Assembly (NCBI GenBank): GCA_023460795.1
Contig: JAEWPC010000005.1
Location: forward strand, 1 to 64,000
Origin: Bacillota bacterium
Lineage (GTDB): Bacteria; Bacillota; Bacilli; Paenibacillales; Paenibacillaceae
Length of the DNA: 64,000 bases
Reading direction: 5' to 3'
Part shown: positions 1 to 7,733 of the stretch, in pieces
Position numbering within the stretch: position 1 is the stretch's first letter
How the letters are laid out: the number at the start of each line of letters is the position of its first letter
The notes under the pieces: model-generated
The model's database searches: none
What the model was told of the DNA's origin: nothing
The model's input: the letters and a program-made list of their open reading frames with translations, nothing else
Made by a program: the position numbers and the translations under genes

Positions 1-2
1 CA

Positions 3-587
3 GCTATATTTGCGATGATGTTGTCAGCATTAACCGTCAATGCTGCTACTGGAGGAAAGCTGTTTGGTGCAATGTTACTAAACAAGGAAAACAGGCACAT
101 CGCCAATGAGCCCAATTATGCTTCCATGCAAGAAGTGCCCGCCGCAACCGAAATACCAGTGTATGAAAAACGAGCTCTGATCAGCAACATTATTAATGAA
201 GACCAACTTCAGACGATCTTAGCTAGCTCGGTAACTAACTTTGCCCTAGAGAAAAATAACGGTAAGTTTACAATTCCGGAGATACTTACGGGTAATGGTG
301 ACTTTGTAATTTTCACGAAGACAGGCGAAACGGGATGGCGTTTGAAAAGAGGGGAGAAGCTTTCGATCCAATTCAATCTTGATCTGACAACCAATAAGTA
401 TTCAGATCCAATTGGAGAGTTTATGGAGGTCGGCTATATTAAAAATGGCATTCCAATCAAGGGTTTATTTAACAAAGCCGAGGAGTTTTCATACACCCTT
501 ACGGCTGATGCAGATGGAGAATATTACTTCTACACAGAGAACCTTTCGGCTGGCAAAATTATTATCGCAACAGGAAATATAAAATAA
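3..587 (+). CDS. Exported protein of unknown function, 5' end missing
   Basis: The reading frame is open to the left edge, so the true start lies outside the window; the first in-frame ATG is at 15. The first visible residues (AIFAMMLSALTVNAATGG) look like the end of a hydrophobic signal peptide with an AxA-type cleavage site, so the protein is probably exported. The rest, about 170 residues, is a soluble mixed domain with no motif I recognise. Its last third alternates short hydrophobic strands and turns and could be a beta-sandwich. It ends at TAA 585-587 and nothing downstream on this strand is clearly linked to it. Function unknown. Confidence 0.6.
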   Translation, partial: AIFAMMLSALTVNAATGGKLFGAMLLNKENRHIANEPNYASMQEVPAATEIPVYEKRALISNIINEDQLQTILASSVTNFALEKNNGKFTIPEILTGNGDFVIFTKTGETGWRLKRGEKLSIQFNLDLTTNKYSDPIGEFMEVGYIKNGIPIKGLFNKAEEFSYTLTADADGEYYFYTENLSAGKIIIATGNIK

Positions 588-969
588 AATTGATGTGGTG
601 TTAGAATACGGAAAGCGGAGGTTGGGTTATCGGCGTATAAAAAGGTTGGTATGTATTTCCCAAGAAATAACGAAGAGCCCTCATGCGAGGACTCTCCGGG
701 CGACGTATTGTGGAGCTTCAAGATCTACAGTTACTATCGTTGCTGGTCTCAACCCAGCGCTTCGGTAATCGGTCCGGTCTGATGCCGGAATGATGCGGAC
801 TTAGTGTCTTTAGCACAACGCCTCGCTTCCGTGCCTACTCCGATTGAAACGTATCCTCTTGCTGTTGTTGCACCTCGACGTTCAAGGGAACCACACCTCT
901 CTAATAACGTCGCCGAGATATAGAATGGCACGAATCCGGTTCATTTATACACGGCTTCGCGAAAAGTTT
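588..969. other. Intergenic stretch without a convincing gene
   Basis: About 380 bases lie between the exported protein and the yjzC-like gene. Short open frames exist on both strands, but none has a good ribosome binding site together with a recognisable product. On the minus strand a TTG near 889 opens a 16-codon frame behind a GAGAGG-like site, too short to call. Apart from a stem-loop near 674-695 I see nothing definite here. Confidence 0.4.
660..695 (-). terminator. Possible intrinsic terminator, minus strand
   Basis: AGAGCCCTC (674-682) and GAGGACTCT (687-695) form a 9-bp stem with one wobble pair and a 4-base loop. On the minus strand it is followed by a T-rich run (TCGTTATTTCTT). It could end transcripts coming from the yjzC-like gene. 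Confidence 0.4.
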
Positions 970-1155
970 TTACGGCGCCTTGTGCCTTCTCCATTTGCGG
1001 TTGTGGTTCCTCGTCTCGGGGAACGATTGTCCTTTTCGCAAGGTTACGTGCTGCGGATTCTCGATGCCCATGTGGAAGGAATCTTCTCCGACTTCAATGT
1101 ATTCTCCATCGTTCGGAGCCTTCTGTCCCGGTTCGAATAGCGTCTGCTCGCCCAC
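970..1155 (-). CDS. YjzC-like small protein
   Basis: A 61-residue hydrophilic protein beginning MGEQTLFEPGQKAPNDG. The pattern 'F.PG.KAPN.G.Y.E.G', then 'NPQ.V.L..G..FP.T.NHNRKW', matches the YjzC family of small Bacillus proteins, whose function is not established. It starts at GTG (1153-1155) with AGGAGGTGA seven bases upstream, which decides the start. It is divergent from the rpsF operon. No membrane segment or signal peptide. The family assignment rests on the conserved PG-KAPN and NHNRKW blocks. Confidence 0.75.
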   Translation of the reverse strand: MGEQTLFEPGQKAPNDGEYIEVGEDSFHMGIENPQHVTLRKGQSFPETRNHNRKWRRHKAP

Positions 1156-1226
1156 AAGCTCACCTCCTGTTCTGATCGTTAGTGTGACTATCTGGCAGAC
1201 GATTTATGTTGCGATTCTCGCCCGGT

Positions 1227-1306
1227 TATGATAAAGTATTCAGGCATGCAATTCGAGTAAAATTCTTTATGCATGCTCCTTGCTCCTCGGCCGATCGCAA
1301 GATCGG
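1227..1306 (+). promoter_or_regulatory. Upstream region of the rpsF operon: -10 box and GNRA hairpin
   Basis: TATGAT at 1227-1232 is a good -10 box, but its -35 partner is weak. At 1291-1306 CCGATC-GCAA-GATCGG forms a perfect 6-bp hairpin capped by a GNRA tetraloop about 45 bases before rpsF. Many bacteria autoregulate rpsF through an mRNA structure bound by S6:S18. This hairpin is in the right place, but I could not match the known motif in detail. Confidence 0.35.
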
Positions 1307-1350
1307 TATGCCAAGCGGGGGGCCATAGACCTTAAGGAGGTGAACGGAAG

Positions 1351-1638
1351 ATGCGCAATTACGAGTTAATGTACATCATCCGTCCGGACGTGGATCAAGA
1401 AACCGTTCAAGCCGTCGTGGAAAAATTCCAGGGCGTCATCGGGAACGGCGGAGAGATCGTTAAGCACGACATCATGGGTAAACGTCGTCTTGCTTACGAA
1501 ATCAACAAACACCGCGAAGGGACGTATGTGCTGGTTAACTTCACGGCTACGTCGGATGTTGTCAACGAGCTGGAACGCGTTCTGAAGATCTCGGACGAAG
1601 TCATCAGACATATCGTCGTCAGAGAACAGACTGCGTAA
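1351..1638 (+). CDS. rpsF: 30S ribosomal protein S6
   Basis: A 95-residue protein of normal S6 length. It starts MRNYELMYIIRPD and holds the ferredoxin-like fold pattern of S6, with the typical segments 'GRRLAYEINKHREGTYVL' and 'LKISDEVIRHIVVR'. S6 binds the central domain of 16S rRNA as a heterodimer with S18. The start is fixed by AAGGAGGTGA just upstream of ATG 1351. It is the first gene of the rpsF-ssb-rpsR operon, 64 bases before ssb and in the same order as in Bacillus. Confidence 0.98.
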   Translation: MRNYELMYIIRPDVDQETVQAVVEKFQGVIGNGGEIVKHDIMGKRRLAYEINKHREGTYVLVNFTATSDVVNELERVLKISDEVIRHIVVREQTA

Positions 1639-1702
1639 ACCGCACAACGAACTTGGCGGATGACCGCCGAACGCTTTTTCATGTCAGGGGAGGGACGACG
1701 AG

Positions 1703-2200
1703 ATGTTGAATCGAGTCATTCTTATTGGACGCTTGACCAAAGATCCCGAACTGCGCTATACGCCGCAAGGCGTAGCTGTCGCACAATTCACGCTCGCGGT
1801 GGACCGCGGCTTCTCCAGCAATCGCGAAGAGAGAGAAGCGGATTTCATTCCGATCGTGGTATGGCGGCAACTCGCCGAGACGTGCGCCAACTATCTTCGC
1901 AAAGGCCGGCTGGCTGCTGTCGAAGGACGCATTCAGGTGCGTAACTACGACAACAACGAAGGCCGCCGCGTGTACGTAACGGAAGTCATTGCGGATAACG
2001 TACGGTTCTTGGAGTCTGCTAACCGCGAGGGCGGCGGACAAGCAAGAGACGAATCTTCCGGTGGCGGCAATGCGGGTGGATATGGCGGCGGCAATGCTGG
2101 TCGCAGCTCTGGTTCGCGCAATAGCGGAAGCAATAATAACGATCCCTTCGCCGATGACGGGCGACCGATAGATATATCGGACGATGATTTGCCATTCTAA
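1703..2200 (+). CDS. ssb: Single-stranded DNA-binding protein
   Basis: A 165-residue SSB. The OB fold (about residues 1-105) begins MLNRVILIGRLTKDPELRYTP and includes the 'FIPIVVW' and 'EGRIQVR' strands. A Gly/Asn/Ser-rich flexible linker follows, then the acidic tail DISDDDLPF, the docking peptide for replication and repair proteins. The start has GGGGAGGGACG upstream. It sits between the two ribosomal genes that form the S6:S18 pair, the conserved Firmicutes arrangement. It protects single-stranded DNA during replication, repair and recombination. Confidence 0.98.
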   Translation: MLNRVILIGRLTKDPELRYTPQGVAVAQFTLAVDRGFSSNREEREADFIPIVVWRQLAETCANYLRKGRLAAVEGRIQVRNYDNNEGRRVYVTEVIADNVRFLESANREGGGQARDESSGGGNAGGYGGGNAGRSSGSRNSGSNNNDPFADDGRPIDISDDDLPF

Positions 2201-2220
2201 CTGGAAAGGACGGATAACCA

Positions 2221-2541
2221 ATGAGCGAACAACAAGCTGCACAACCACAAGCACGTGAAGAGCGCGGACCACGCGGACCACGCCCAGAAGGCGGAGATCG
2301 CGAGCCTCGCAAATTCCGTCGCGGCGGACGCAACAAGCGTCGCAAAGTATGCTTCTTCACGGTGAATAAAATCACCCACGTCGACTACAAAGACCTGGAC
2401 CTGCTTCGCAAATTCATCAGCGAGCGCGGCAAAATCTTGCCACGCCGCGTGACGGGTACGAAAGCGAAGTATCAGCGCATGCTGACGGTAGCGATCAAAC
2501 GCTCCCGCCAAATGGCTTTGCTGCCATACACGACGGAATAA
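2221..2541 (+). CDS. rpsR: 30S ribosomal protein S18, N-terminally extended
   Basis: The conserved S18 domain occupies about residues 40-106 (KVCFFTVNKITHVDYKDLD, then RGKILPRRVTGTKAKYQR). At 106 residues it is longer than the usual 75-90 because of an Arg/Gly/Pro-rich N-terminal extension of some 35 residues. The start is supported by GGAAAGGACG upstream of ATG 2221, and no internal ATG offers a better site. S18 pairs with S6 on the 30S platform. Last gene of the operon, followed by an intrinsic terminator. Confidence 0.97.
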   Translation: MSEQQAAQPQAREERGPRGPRPEGGDREPRKFRRGGRNKRRKVCFFTVNKITHVDYKDLDLLRKFISERGKILPRRVTGTKAKYQRMLTVAIKRSRQMALLPYTTE

Positions 2542-2569
2542 GCTAACGCTTATCGATACAAAAGAACAG

Positions 2570-2605
2570 ACGCTGCCGGATAACCGGTGGCGTTTTCTTT
2601 TTTAT
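2570..2605 (+). terminator. Intrinsic terminator after rpsR
   Basis: ACGCTGCCGG (2570-2579) pairs with CCGGTGGCGT (2584-2593) through a 10-bp stem with two G-U pairs and an ATAA loop, followed by a long T-rich tract. Confidence 0.85.
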
Positions 2606-2698
2606 TCCAGTAACTATTGGACCTTCTCAATCGTATATTTAGGGTCGAGAGATAGATAAAAAGAGAGACGGGAGAGAAAAACAAGGGAGAGAGGAACC

Positions 2699-3721
2699 AT
2701 GCGGAAACAAAAGAAAAGCAGGATGAGAATCGCGCTGTTTTCTACGCTGGCGCTGCTGGTCGTAGCGGCAGGACTTATCTATTCCAATAAAGGCGCGCTA
2801 GCCGCGCTCGGGTACGATTGGTTTCTATCGGACAAAGTGGAAGAGAGCATGAAAGATTCCTACAAGCCGCTCAGCGACCGTCCGGAGCAAGAGCCGATGG
2901 TCGTGAAGAACCCGTTCAGCATGCTGCTCTTAGGCGTCGATGCCAGGGCGAACGAGCACGGGCGCTCGGATACGATGATCTATACGGTCGTACGGCCGGA
3001 GGACGGCAAAGTGCTGATGGTGTCGGTCCCTCGCGATACTTACGCGGATATTGTGGGCAAGGATAAGAAGGATAAGATTACCCACGCTTACGCATTCGGC
3101 GGGGCGGAGATGGCCGTGAACAGCGTCGAGGAGCTGCTAGACGCGAAGGTCGACCATTACGCGACGATCAATTTTCAAGGCTTCAAACAAGTCGTCGATA
3201 CGCTTGGCGGGATCTCGTTGCCGATTACACAAGATATCGTGAACAAAGGCGCGGATCACGAGAAGTTTACGGTTAGGGCAAATCAACCGAGCTATGACGG
3301 AGTCGAGGCTCTTAACTACGTACGTTATCGCGAAGACGCGGGGGGAGACATGTCTCGTACCGAGCGCAATCGCGTGTTCTTGGAATCACTCATTCATAAA
3401 GCCTCTTCGATGAAGCAATGGACGAAAATTCCGGAAGTGCTGGATATCGTAGGCGACAACTTTACGACCGACCTCCATCCGGAGACGATGAGCGATCTGG
3501 CGAAACAATTTCTTCAGACGGGCCATTCGATCAGCAGCTATACCCTTAAGGGCGAAGGCAAACGGATGGGCTCGCAAAATTTATGGTACTACGTGGCGGA
3601 CGAAAACGATCTGAACGCCGTACGAGCGACGATCTCCGCTTGGCTTGATCCGACCACGCCGCTTGATCAATTGAAGACACCAACAGATGCCATGAAGCAA
3701 ACGAGCAATCCCGTGCTATAA
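2699..3721 (+). CDS. LytR-CpsA-Psr (LCP) family cell-wall glycopolymer ligase
   Basis: A 340-residue membrane-anchored protein. Residues about 9-30 form one transmembrane helix after a basic N-terminus. The LCP domain (about 75-235) shows the hallmark blocks LLLGVDAR, GRSDTM, SVPRDTY and NYVRYREDAGGDMSRTERNR, whose Arg and Asp residues bind the polyprenyl pyrophosphate head group and metal. LCP enzymes attach teichoic acids or other polymers to peptidoglycan outside the membrane. The start has AGAGAGGAACC upstream. It stands alone between the ribosomal operon terminator and the CBS gene. Which polymer it transfers cannot be told from sequence. Confidence 0.93.
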   Translation: MRKQKKSRMRIALFSTLALLVVAAGLIYSNKGALAALGYDWFLSDKVEESMKDSYKPLSDRPEQEPMVVKNPFSMLLLGVDARANEHGRSDTMIYTVVRPEDGKVLMVSVPRDTYADIVGKDKKDKITHAYAFGGAEMAVNSVEELLDAKVDHYATINFQGFKQVVDTLGGISLPITQDIVNKGADHEKFTVRANQPSYDGVEALNYVRYREDAGGDMSRTERNRVFLESLIHKASSMKQWTKIPEVLDIVGDNFTTDLHPETMSDLAKQFLQTGHSISSYTLKGEGKRMGSQNLWYYVADENDLNAVRATISAWLDPTTPLDQLKTPTDAMKQTSNPVL

Positions 3722-3766
3722 TGGAACCATCATTGAAGACGGAATGTCGAGGTGGCTGGAGGTAAT

Positions 3767-4189
3767 ATGAACATCGCTTTCTTTCTCCTGCCGAAGCAGG
3801 AAGTCGTATGTTTAAACGAGACAACGACGCTTAGGCAGACGTTGGAGCGGATGGAGCATCATCGTTATACGGCCGTCCCGATCATCGGAGAGAACGGCGA
3901 ATACAAAGCTACCGTCACCGAGGGCGATCTGCTGTGGCATCTGAAGAACAATCCCGATCTCTCTTTCGATCAGCTGCACAGGGCATCTCTGAAGGATGTA
4001 CCGCTGCGCATGAACATTCGCTCCGTACGAATCGACGCGAATATGGAAGATTTAATCTCGCTCGCGAAGACGCAGAACTTCGTTCCCGTCGTCGACGATA
4101 TGAACCGATTCATCGGCATCGTGCGCAGAAGCGACATTATCGATTACTGCGAGAAGTTATTAGTTCGCGAAATGAAGAAAGAAGCATAA
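3767..4189 (+). CDS. CBS-domain protein, CbpB/YkuL-like
   Basis: About 140 residues made almost entirely of two CBS motifs (roughly residues 12-60 and 78-135). Typical strands are 'HRYTAVPIIGENGEYKATVTEGDLLW' in the first half and 'FVPVVDDMNRFIGIVRRSDII' in the second. Paired CBS domains bind adenine nucleotides, and small stand-alone proteins of this type in Firmicutes include c-di-AMP receptors; that ligand is only an inference here. I chose ATG 3767 because TGGAGGT lies seven bases before it; GTG 3752 has no such site. An intrinsic terminator follows. The c-di-AMP phosphodiesterase gdpP lies one gene further on. Confidence 0.85.
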   Translation: MNIAFFLLPKQEVVCLNETTTLRQTLERMEHHRYTAVPIIGENGEYKATVTEGDLLWHLKNNPDLSFDQLHRASLKDVPLRMNIRSVRIDANMEDLISLAKTQNFVPVVDDMNRFIGIVRRSDIIDYCEKLLVREMKKEA

Positions 4190-4197
4190 CGACTTGG

Positions 4198-4240
4198 CAA
4201 GAGCGCTCCCGCATATAGAGGTTGCGCTCTTGTTCTTTGT
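4198..4240 (+). terminator. Intrinsic terminator after the CBS gene
   Basis: CAAGAGCGC (4198-4206) pairs perfectly with GCGCTCTTG (4224-4232), followed by TTCTTTGTT. Confidence 0.85.
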
Positions 4241-4271
4241 TCGGCGGGAGGCCGCCGAATCCGATTGTGCA

Positions 4272-4301
4272 GTGCCAGTCCTTAAGCCGGTATGTTATAA
4301 T
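4272..4301 (+). promoter_or_regulatory. Extended -10 promoter for yybS-gdpP-rplI-dnaB
   Basis: TATAAT at 4296-4301 is preceded by TG at 4293-4294, giving the extended -10 form TGTTATAAT. GTGCCA at 4272-4277, 18 bases upstream, is a weak -35. It is the only clear promoter ahead of the four-gene run that begins at 4350. Confidence 0.6.
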
Positions 4302-4349
4302 GAAGTTTGCAGGTTTTTCAGGCAGCATGTTCGAACTTAAGGGCCAGAG

Positions 4350-5267
4350 GTGAAAGGGTTGAAGGTAAGCGCAAAGTCGCTGACTTGGAGTGCAGCGGCC
4401 ATTCTTATATTGCTATCGATACTGACGCCGTTAAACGTGGTGTCTTCCCTGTTGATGATGACGCCGTTCGTCGTCTTGTATACGATGCTGAAGCCAGGCG
4501 CTTTCGCGGCCCACGTGGTTCCAATTGCGGCCATCGCTTTTCTGTTGTCGGGTTCGTACGGAGTGGTCGTGCTAACGCTCGGGTTGTTTTTCCTCGTTCC
4601 GTCCATGGTGATGGGGCATCTCTATAAGAAGGGCAAGGCGGCTAAGACCGTCGTCCTAACCGGATTCGTCGTCATACTCGCGGAGTTTCTCCTCGAACTC
4701 GCGATATTCTCTTCGCAGCTCAATTTCAAGGACGAGGTCACGAGCCTGCTGACGGACAGTCTGAAGCAGTTCGAGACGAACGGCATGTTCTCCGCCGGCT
4801 GGGCCGCGAAGAACGCATCATCGCTAACGGATGCGATCATAACCGCGCTTCCGATGATGCTGCTCTTGACGGCGTTCTTCATCACGGCCGTCACGCACTG
4901 GCTGTCGCGCAAGGCGTTAAGGACGGTCGGCTTCGAAGCTCCGGCGCTGCCGAAGGCGAAAGAATGGAGAATGCCGCGCAGCTTAGTACTCTATTATTTG
5001 CTCGCTTCGGTCGCCAGCTTCGTCATGACGGAGGAGAGCAGCGGCTATTGGTACGTTGCGATCACGAACTTGATCCCGATCCTCCAGTTCTTGTTCCTTA
5101 TTCAAGCCATCGGGTTCGTCTTCTTCCTAGCCGATGCCAAGCGGTGGCCGAGAATCGCGCCGTTCTTACTCTGTATTCCTTTGCTGCTATTCATCCAGCC
5201 GCTATTCTTGATCGGAATGCTGGACGTGGCTTTCCCGCTGCGGAGATATTTCGTGAAAGAAGAATAG
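4350..5267 (+). CDS. yybS: YybS-like multi-spanning membrane protein (DUF2232)
   Basis: A 305-residue, very hydrophobic protein with about eight predicted membrane helices, for example around residues 13-34, 38-58, 70-90 and 100-120. Both the pattern and the position directly before gdpP match YybS, a DUF2232 membrane protein of unknown mechanism found in the same operon in Bacillus. The start is GTG 4350 or TTG 4359; AGAGGTGA lies better for the TTG, so the N-terminus is uncertain by three residues. It is separated from gdpP by about 55 bases. Confidence 0.85.
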   Translation: MKGLKVSAKSLTWSAAAILILLSILTPLNVVSSLLMMTPFVVLYTMLKPGAFAAHVVPIAAIAFLLSGSYGVVVLTLGLFFLVPSMVMGHLYKKGKAAKTVVLTGFVVILAEFLLELAIFSSQLNFKDEVTSLLTDSLKQFETNGMFSAGWAAKNASSLTDAIITALPMMLLLTAFFITAVTHWLSRKALRTVGFEAPALPKAKEWRMPRSLVLYYLLASVASFVMTEESSGYWYVAITNLIPILQFLFLIQAIGFVFFLADAKRWPRIAPFLLCIPLLLFIQPLFLIGMLDVAFPLRRYFVKEE

Positions 5268-5322
5268 CGCGCTAGCTACGAAGGCAATCATTCGGAATTT
5301 GATTACGGGGGCGAAATCGGAT

Positions 5323-7287
5323 ATGCCCAAGTTTCTCGTGCAGCGATGGCACGGTATGCATATCGTCTGGGCTTTGGTGTTAATTTTTATTCTTACCGTC
5401 GTGCTGACTTGGTACGAATGGGTACTCGGATTGCTAGGGCTTGTACTCGGCGGCGTAGTAGGCGCGTATGGCGTCATGGCCGAGCGTGCGTTCCGCAAAG
5501 ACTTCAACGATTATGTCCTTACGCTGTCCCATCGGATCAAAAGCATGGGCAACGACGTGATCGGGCATCTGCCGTTCGGGATCATCATCTTTAACGAAGA
5601 CCGTGAAATTCAGTGGCATAATGCTTTTACGGCCACGTTCGTGGGGAAATCGTCGATCGTCGGCGAACAACTGGCGGCTTATTTTCCGGCTCTTCAGCAA
5701 CCGATTAAGGATAAAGAAACGAGCTTGGAAACATCGATTGCAGGTCGTACCTACGAGCTTCTGGTGAAGCCTCACGAACGGATCATGTATTTCTGGGACG
5801 TGACGGAGCGCTGGACGCTCAAGAAAAAGTACGAGGAAGAGAAATTGGCGCTAGGGATCGTCATGATGGACAATCTCGAGGAAGTCGCTCAAGGGATGGA
5901 TGAGCAGCAGCGCGCGCTCATGCTGTCCAAAGTCACAGGTGAAATTAACGAATGGGCGTTGAAGTACGGACTATTCCTGCGGAGGCTTTCGTCCGATAAG
6001 TACTTGGTCATCGCCAACCTGGCTTCGCTTAAGCAGCTGGAGCAGTCGAGATTCGAATTGCTCGATGAAGTCCGCGAGATTACGCTCGACCAGAAGCTCC
6101 CGATGACGCTCAGTATCGGTTTCGCGGCGGGGATAGACGACGCGATCGAGCTCGGCCATCTCGTACAAGGAAGCTTGGACATTGCGCTAGGGCGCGGGGG
6201 CGACCAGGCCGTCGTCAAAGTCGGGCAGCGTCAAAGCTACTATGGCGGCAAGAGCAACGCCGTAGAGAAGCGCACGCGCGTCAGAGCCCGCGTCATCTCC
6301 CATGCGCTCAGAGACCTTATTAAAGAGAGCGACAACCTGATCGTCATGGGTCACAAGATGCCCGATATGGATGCCATCGGCGCGGCGATCGGAGTCGTCA
6401 AAGCCGCTCAGCTATACGGCAAGGAGGCTTTCATCGTACTGGAAGGCATCAACCCGGCCATTCAGAAAATGATGGAGATGATGAAGGAAGACGAGCGTCT
6501 GATGAAACGGTTCGTTCCTCCGGAGCAAGCGCTCGCGATGACGCACAAGCGTACGCTTGCGGTCGTCGTTGATACGCACCGAGCGACGATGGTTGCGGAG
6601 CCCAAGATTCTGCAAGCGACCGAACGGATCGTGATCGTCGATCACCATCGCCGGAGCGAGGAATTTATCGACGACGCGGTGCTCGTCTACATGGAACCGT
6701 ACGCCTCGTCTACGTGCGAGCTCGTCACGGAGCTGCTCCAATATATTCACGACCGCGTCGCGCTCGATGTCAGAGAAGCGACGGCGCTGCTCGCGGGCAT
6801 CACCGTAGATACGAAGAGCTTCGCGCTGCGAACCGGTTCGAGAACGTTCGAAGCGGCATCGTTCTTGCGGCGTAACGGCGCGGATTCCGTGCTCATTCAG
6901 CGGATGCTGAAGGAAGACCTGGAAGAGTACATTCGGAAAGCCGAGATTATCCGCCATGCGGAGATCTATAAAGAGTGCATCGCGATCGCGGTCGCCGAAA
7001 CCGGGAAGCCGGTACAGCAGCTGTTGATCGCTCAAGCGGCGGATACGCTGCTGAATATGACGGGCATGAAAGCATCGTTCGTCATCGGCATGCGGCCGGA
7101 CGGCCAAGTCGGCATCAGCGCAAGATCGCTTGGACAGATCAACGTGCAAGTCGTCATGGAGCATCTCGGCGGCGGCGGTCATTTCACGAATGCGGCCGCG
7201 CAGGCGCAAGGCACGGTAGGCGAAGTGGCAAGCAAGTTAAGAAGAGTACTCAAAGATCTCGAAGAGGGAGAGGGGTTATTCATATGA
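5323..7287 (+). CDS. gdpP: Cyclic-di-AMP phosphodiesterase GdpP
   Basis: About 654 residues. Two N-terminal membrane helices (about 10-50) are followed by a PAS-like domain (75-150), a degenerate GGDEF domain (165-295), and a DHH/DHHA1 phosphodiesterase (335-650). The metal-binding motifs VMGHKMPDMDAIGAA and VIVDHHRRSEE are intact, as is the C-terminal GGGGHFTNAAAQ. GdpP hydrolyses c-di-AMP to pApA, which controls potassium uptake, turgor and beta-lactam tolerance. I prefer ATG 5323 over TTG 5299 because MPKFLVQRWHG is a typical family N-terminus; the choice changes eight residues. Its TGA overlaps the rplI ATG by four bases, indicating translational coupling. Confidence 0.95.
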   Translation: MPKFLVQRWHGMHIVWALVLIFILTVVLTWYEWVLGLLGLVLGGVVGAYGVMAERAFRKDFNDYVLTLSHRIKSMGNDVIGHLPFGIIIFNEDREIQWHNAFTATFVGKSSIVGEQLAAYFPALQQPIKDKETSLETSIAGRTYELLVKPHERIMYFWDVTERWTLKKKYEEEKLALGIVMMDNLEEVAQGMDEQQRALMLSKVTGEINEWALKYGLFLRRLSSDKYLVIANLASLKQLEQSRFELLDEVREITLDQKLPMTLSIGFAAGIDDAIELGHLVQGSLDIALGRGGDQAVVKVGQRQSYYGGKSNAVEKRTRVRARVISHALRDLIKESDNLIVMGHKMPDMDAIGAAIGVVKAAQLYGKEAFIVLEGINPAIQKMMEMMKEDERLMKRFVPPEQALAMTHKRTLAVVVDTHRATMVAEPKILQATERIVIVDHHRRSEEFIDDAVLVYMEPYASSTCELVTELLQYIHDRVALDVREATALLAGITVDTKSFALRTGSRTFEAASFLRRNGADSVLIQRMLKEDLEEYIRKAEIIRHAEIYKECIAIAVAETGKPVQQLLIAQAADTLLNMTGMKASFVIGMRPDGQVGISARSLGQINVQVVMEHLGGGGHFTNAAAQAQGTVGEVASKLRRVLKDLEEGEGLFI

Positions 7288-7730
7288 AAGTCATCTTTCT
7301 GAAAGACGTTAAAGGCCAAGGCAAAAAAGGCGAAATCAAAGAGGTGTCCGAGGGTTACGCGCGCAACTTCCTGATTCCGCAAGGCGCGGTGCAGATCGCG
7401 ACCGACGGCGCGAAGAAGACGCTGGATCAAATGGCCGCTTCCGTGCAGAAGAAGAAGGATAAAGAGAAAGAAGACGCGAAGGCGCTCGCGGCGCGTCTGT
7501 CCGAGATGACGGTCGTCATCAAGGCGAAAGCCGGCGAAGGCGGCCGATTGTTCGGCGCGATTACGAGCAAGCAAATCGCCGAGACGTTGGAATCCGCGAA
7601 CAAAATCACGATCGATAAACGCAAAATCGAGCTCGACGATCCGATTCGCACGCTTGGCACGACGAAAGTAGCGATAAAGCTGTACCCGGACGTAAAAGGC
7701 ACGTTAAACGTGCAGATCGTGGAGGAATAA
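7284..7730 (+). CDS. rplI: 50S ribosomal protein L9
   Basis: 148 residues, the normal L9 length. The N-terminal rRNA-binding domain starts MKVIFLKDVKGQGKKGEI and contains the signature EGYARNFLIPQG. A long charged connecting helix (about 45-80) leads to the C-terminal domain with GRLFGAITSKQIA. The ATG overlaps the gdpP stop (ATGA) and GGAGAGGGG lies upstream. L9 bridges neighbouring ribosomes and helps maintain reading frame. It sits three bases before dnaB. Confidence 0.98.
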   Translation: MKVIFLKDVKGQGKKGEIKEVSEGYARNFLIPQGAVQIATDGAKKTLDQMAASVQKKKDKEKEDAKALAARLSEMTVVIKAKAGEGGRLFGAITSKQIAETLESANKITIDKRKIELDDPIRTLGTTKVAIKLYPDVKGTLNVQIVEE

Positions 7731-7733
7731 AGC

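Noticed and set aside
600..720. A plus-strand translation with RLGYRRIKRL, reminiscent of IS3-type OrfB
   Set aside because: Only about ten residues fit; there is no DDE motif or terminal inverted repeat.
6412..7209. Minus-strand frame of 265 codons opposite gdpP
   Set aside because: Shadow frame caused by codon bias in a GC-rich gene; no initiation signal and no recognisable domain.
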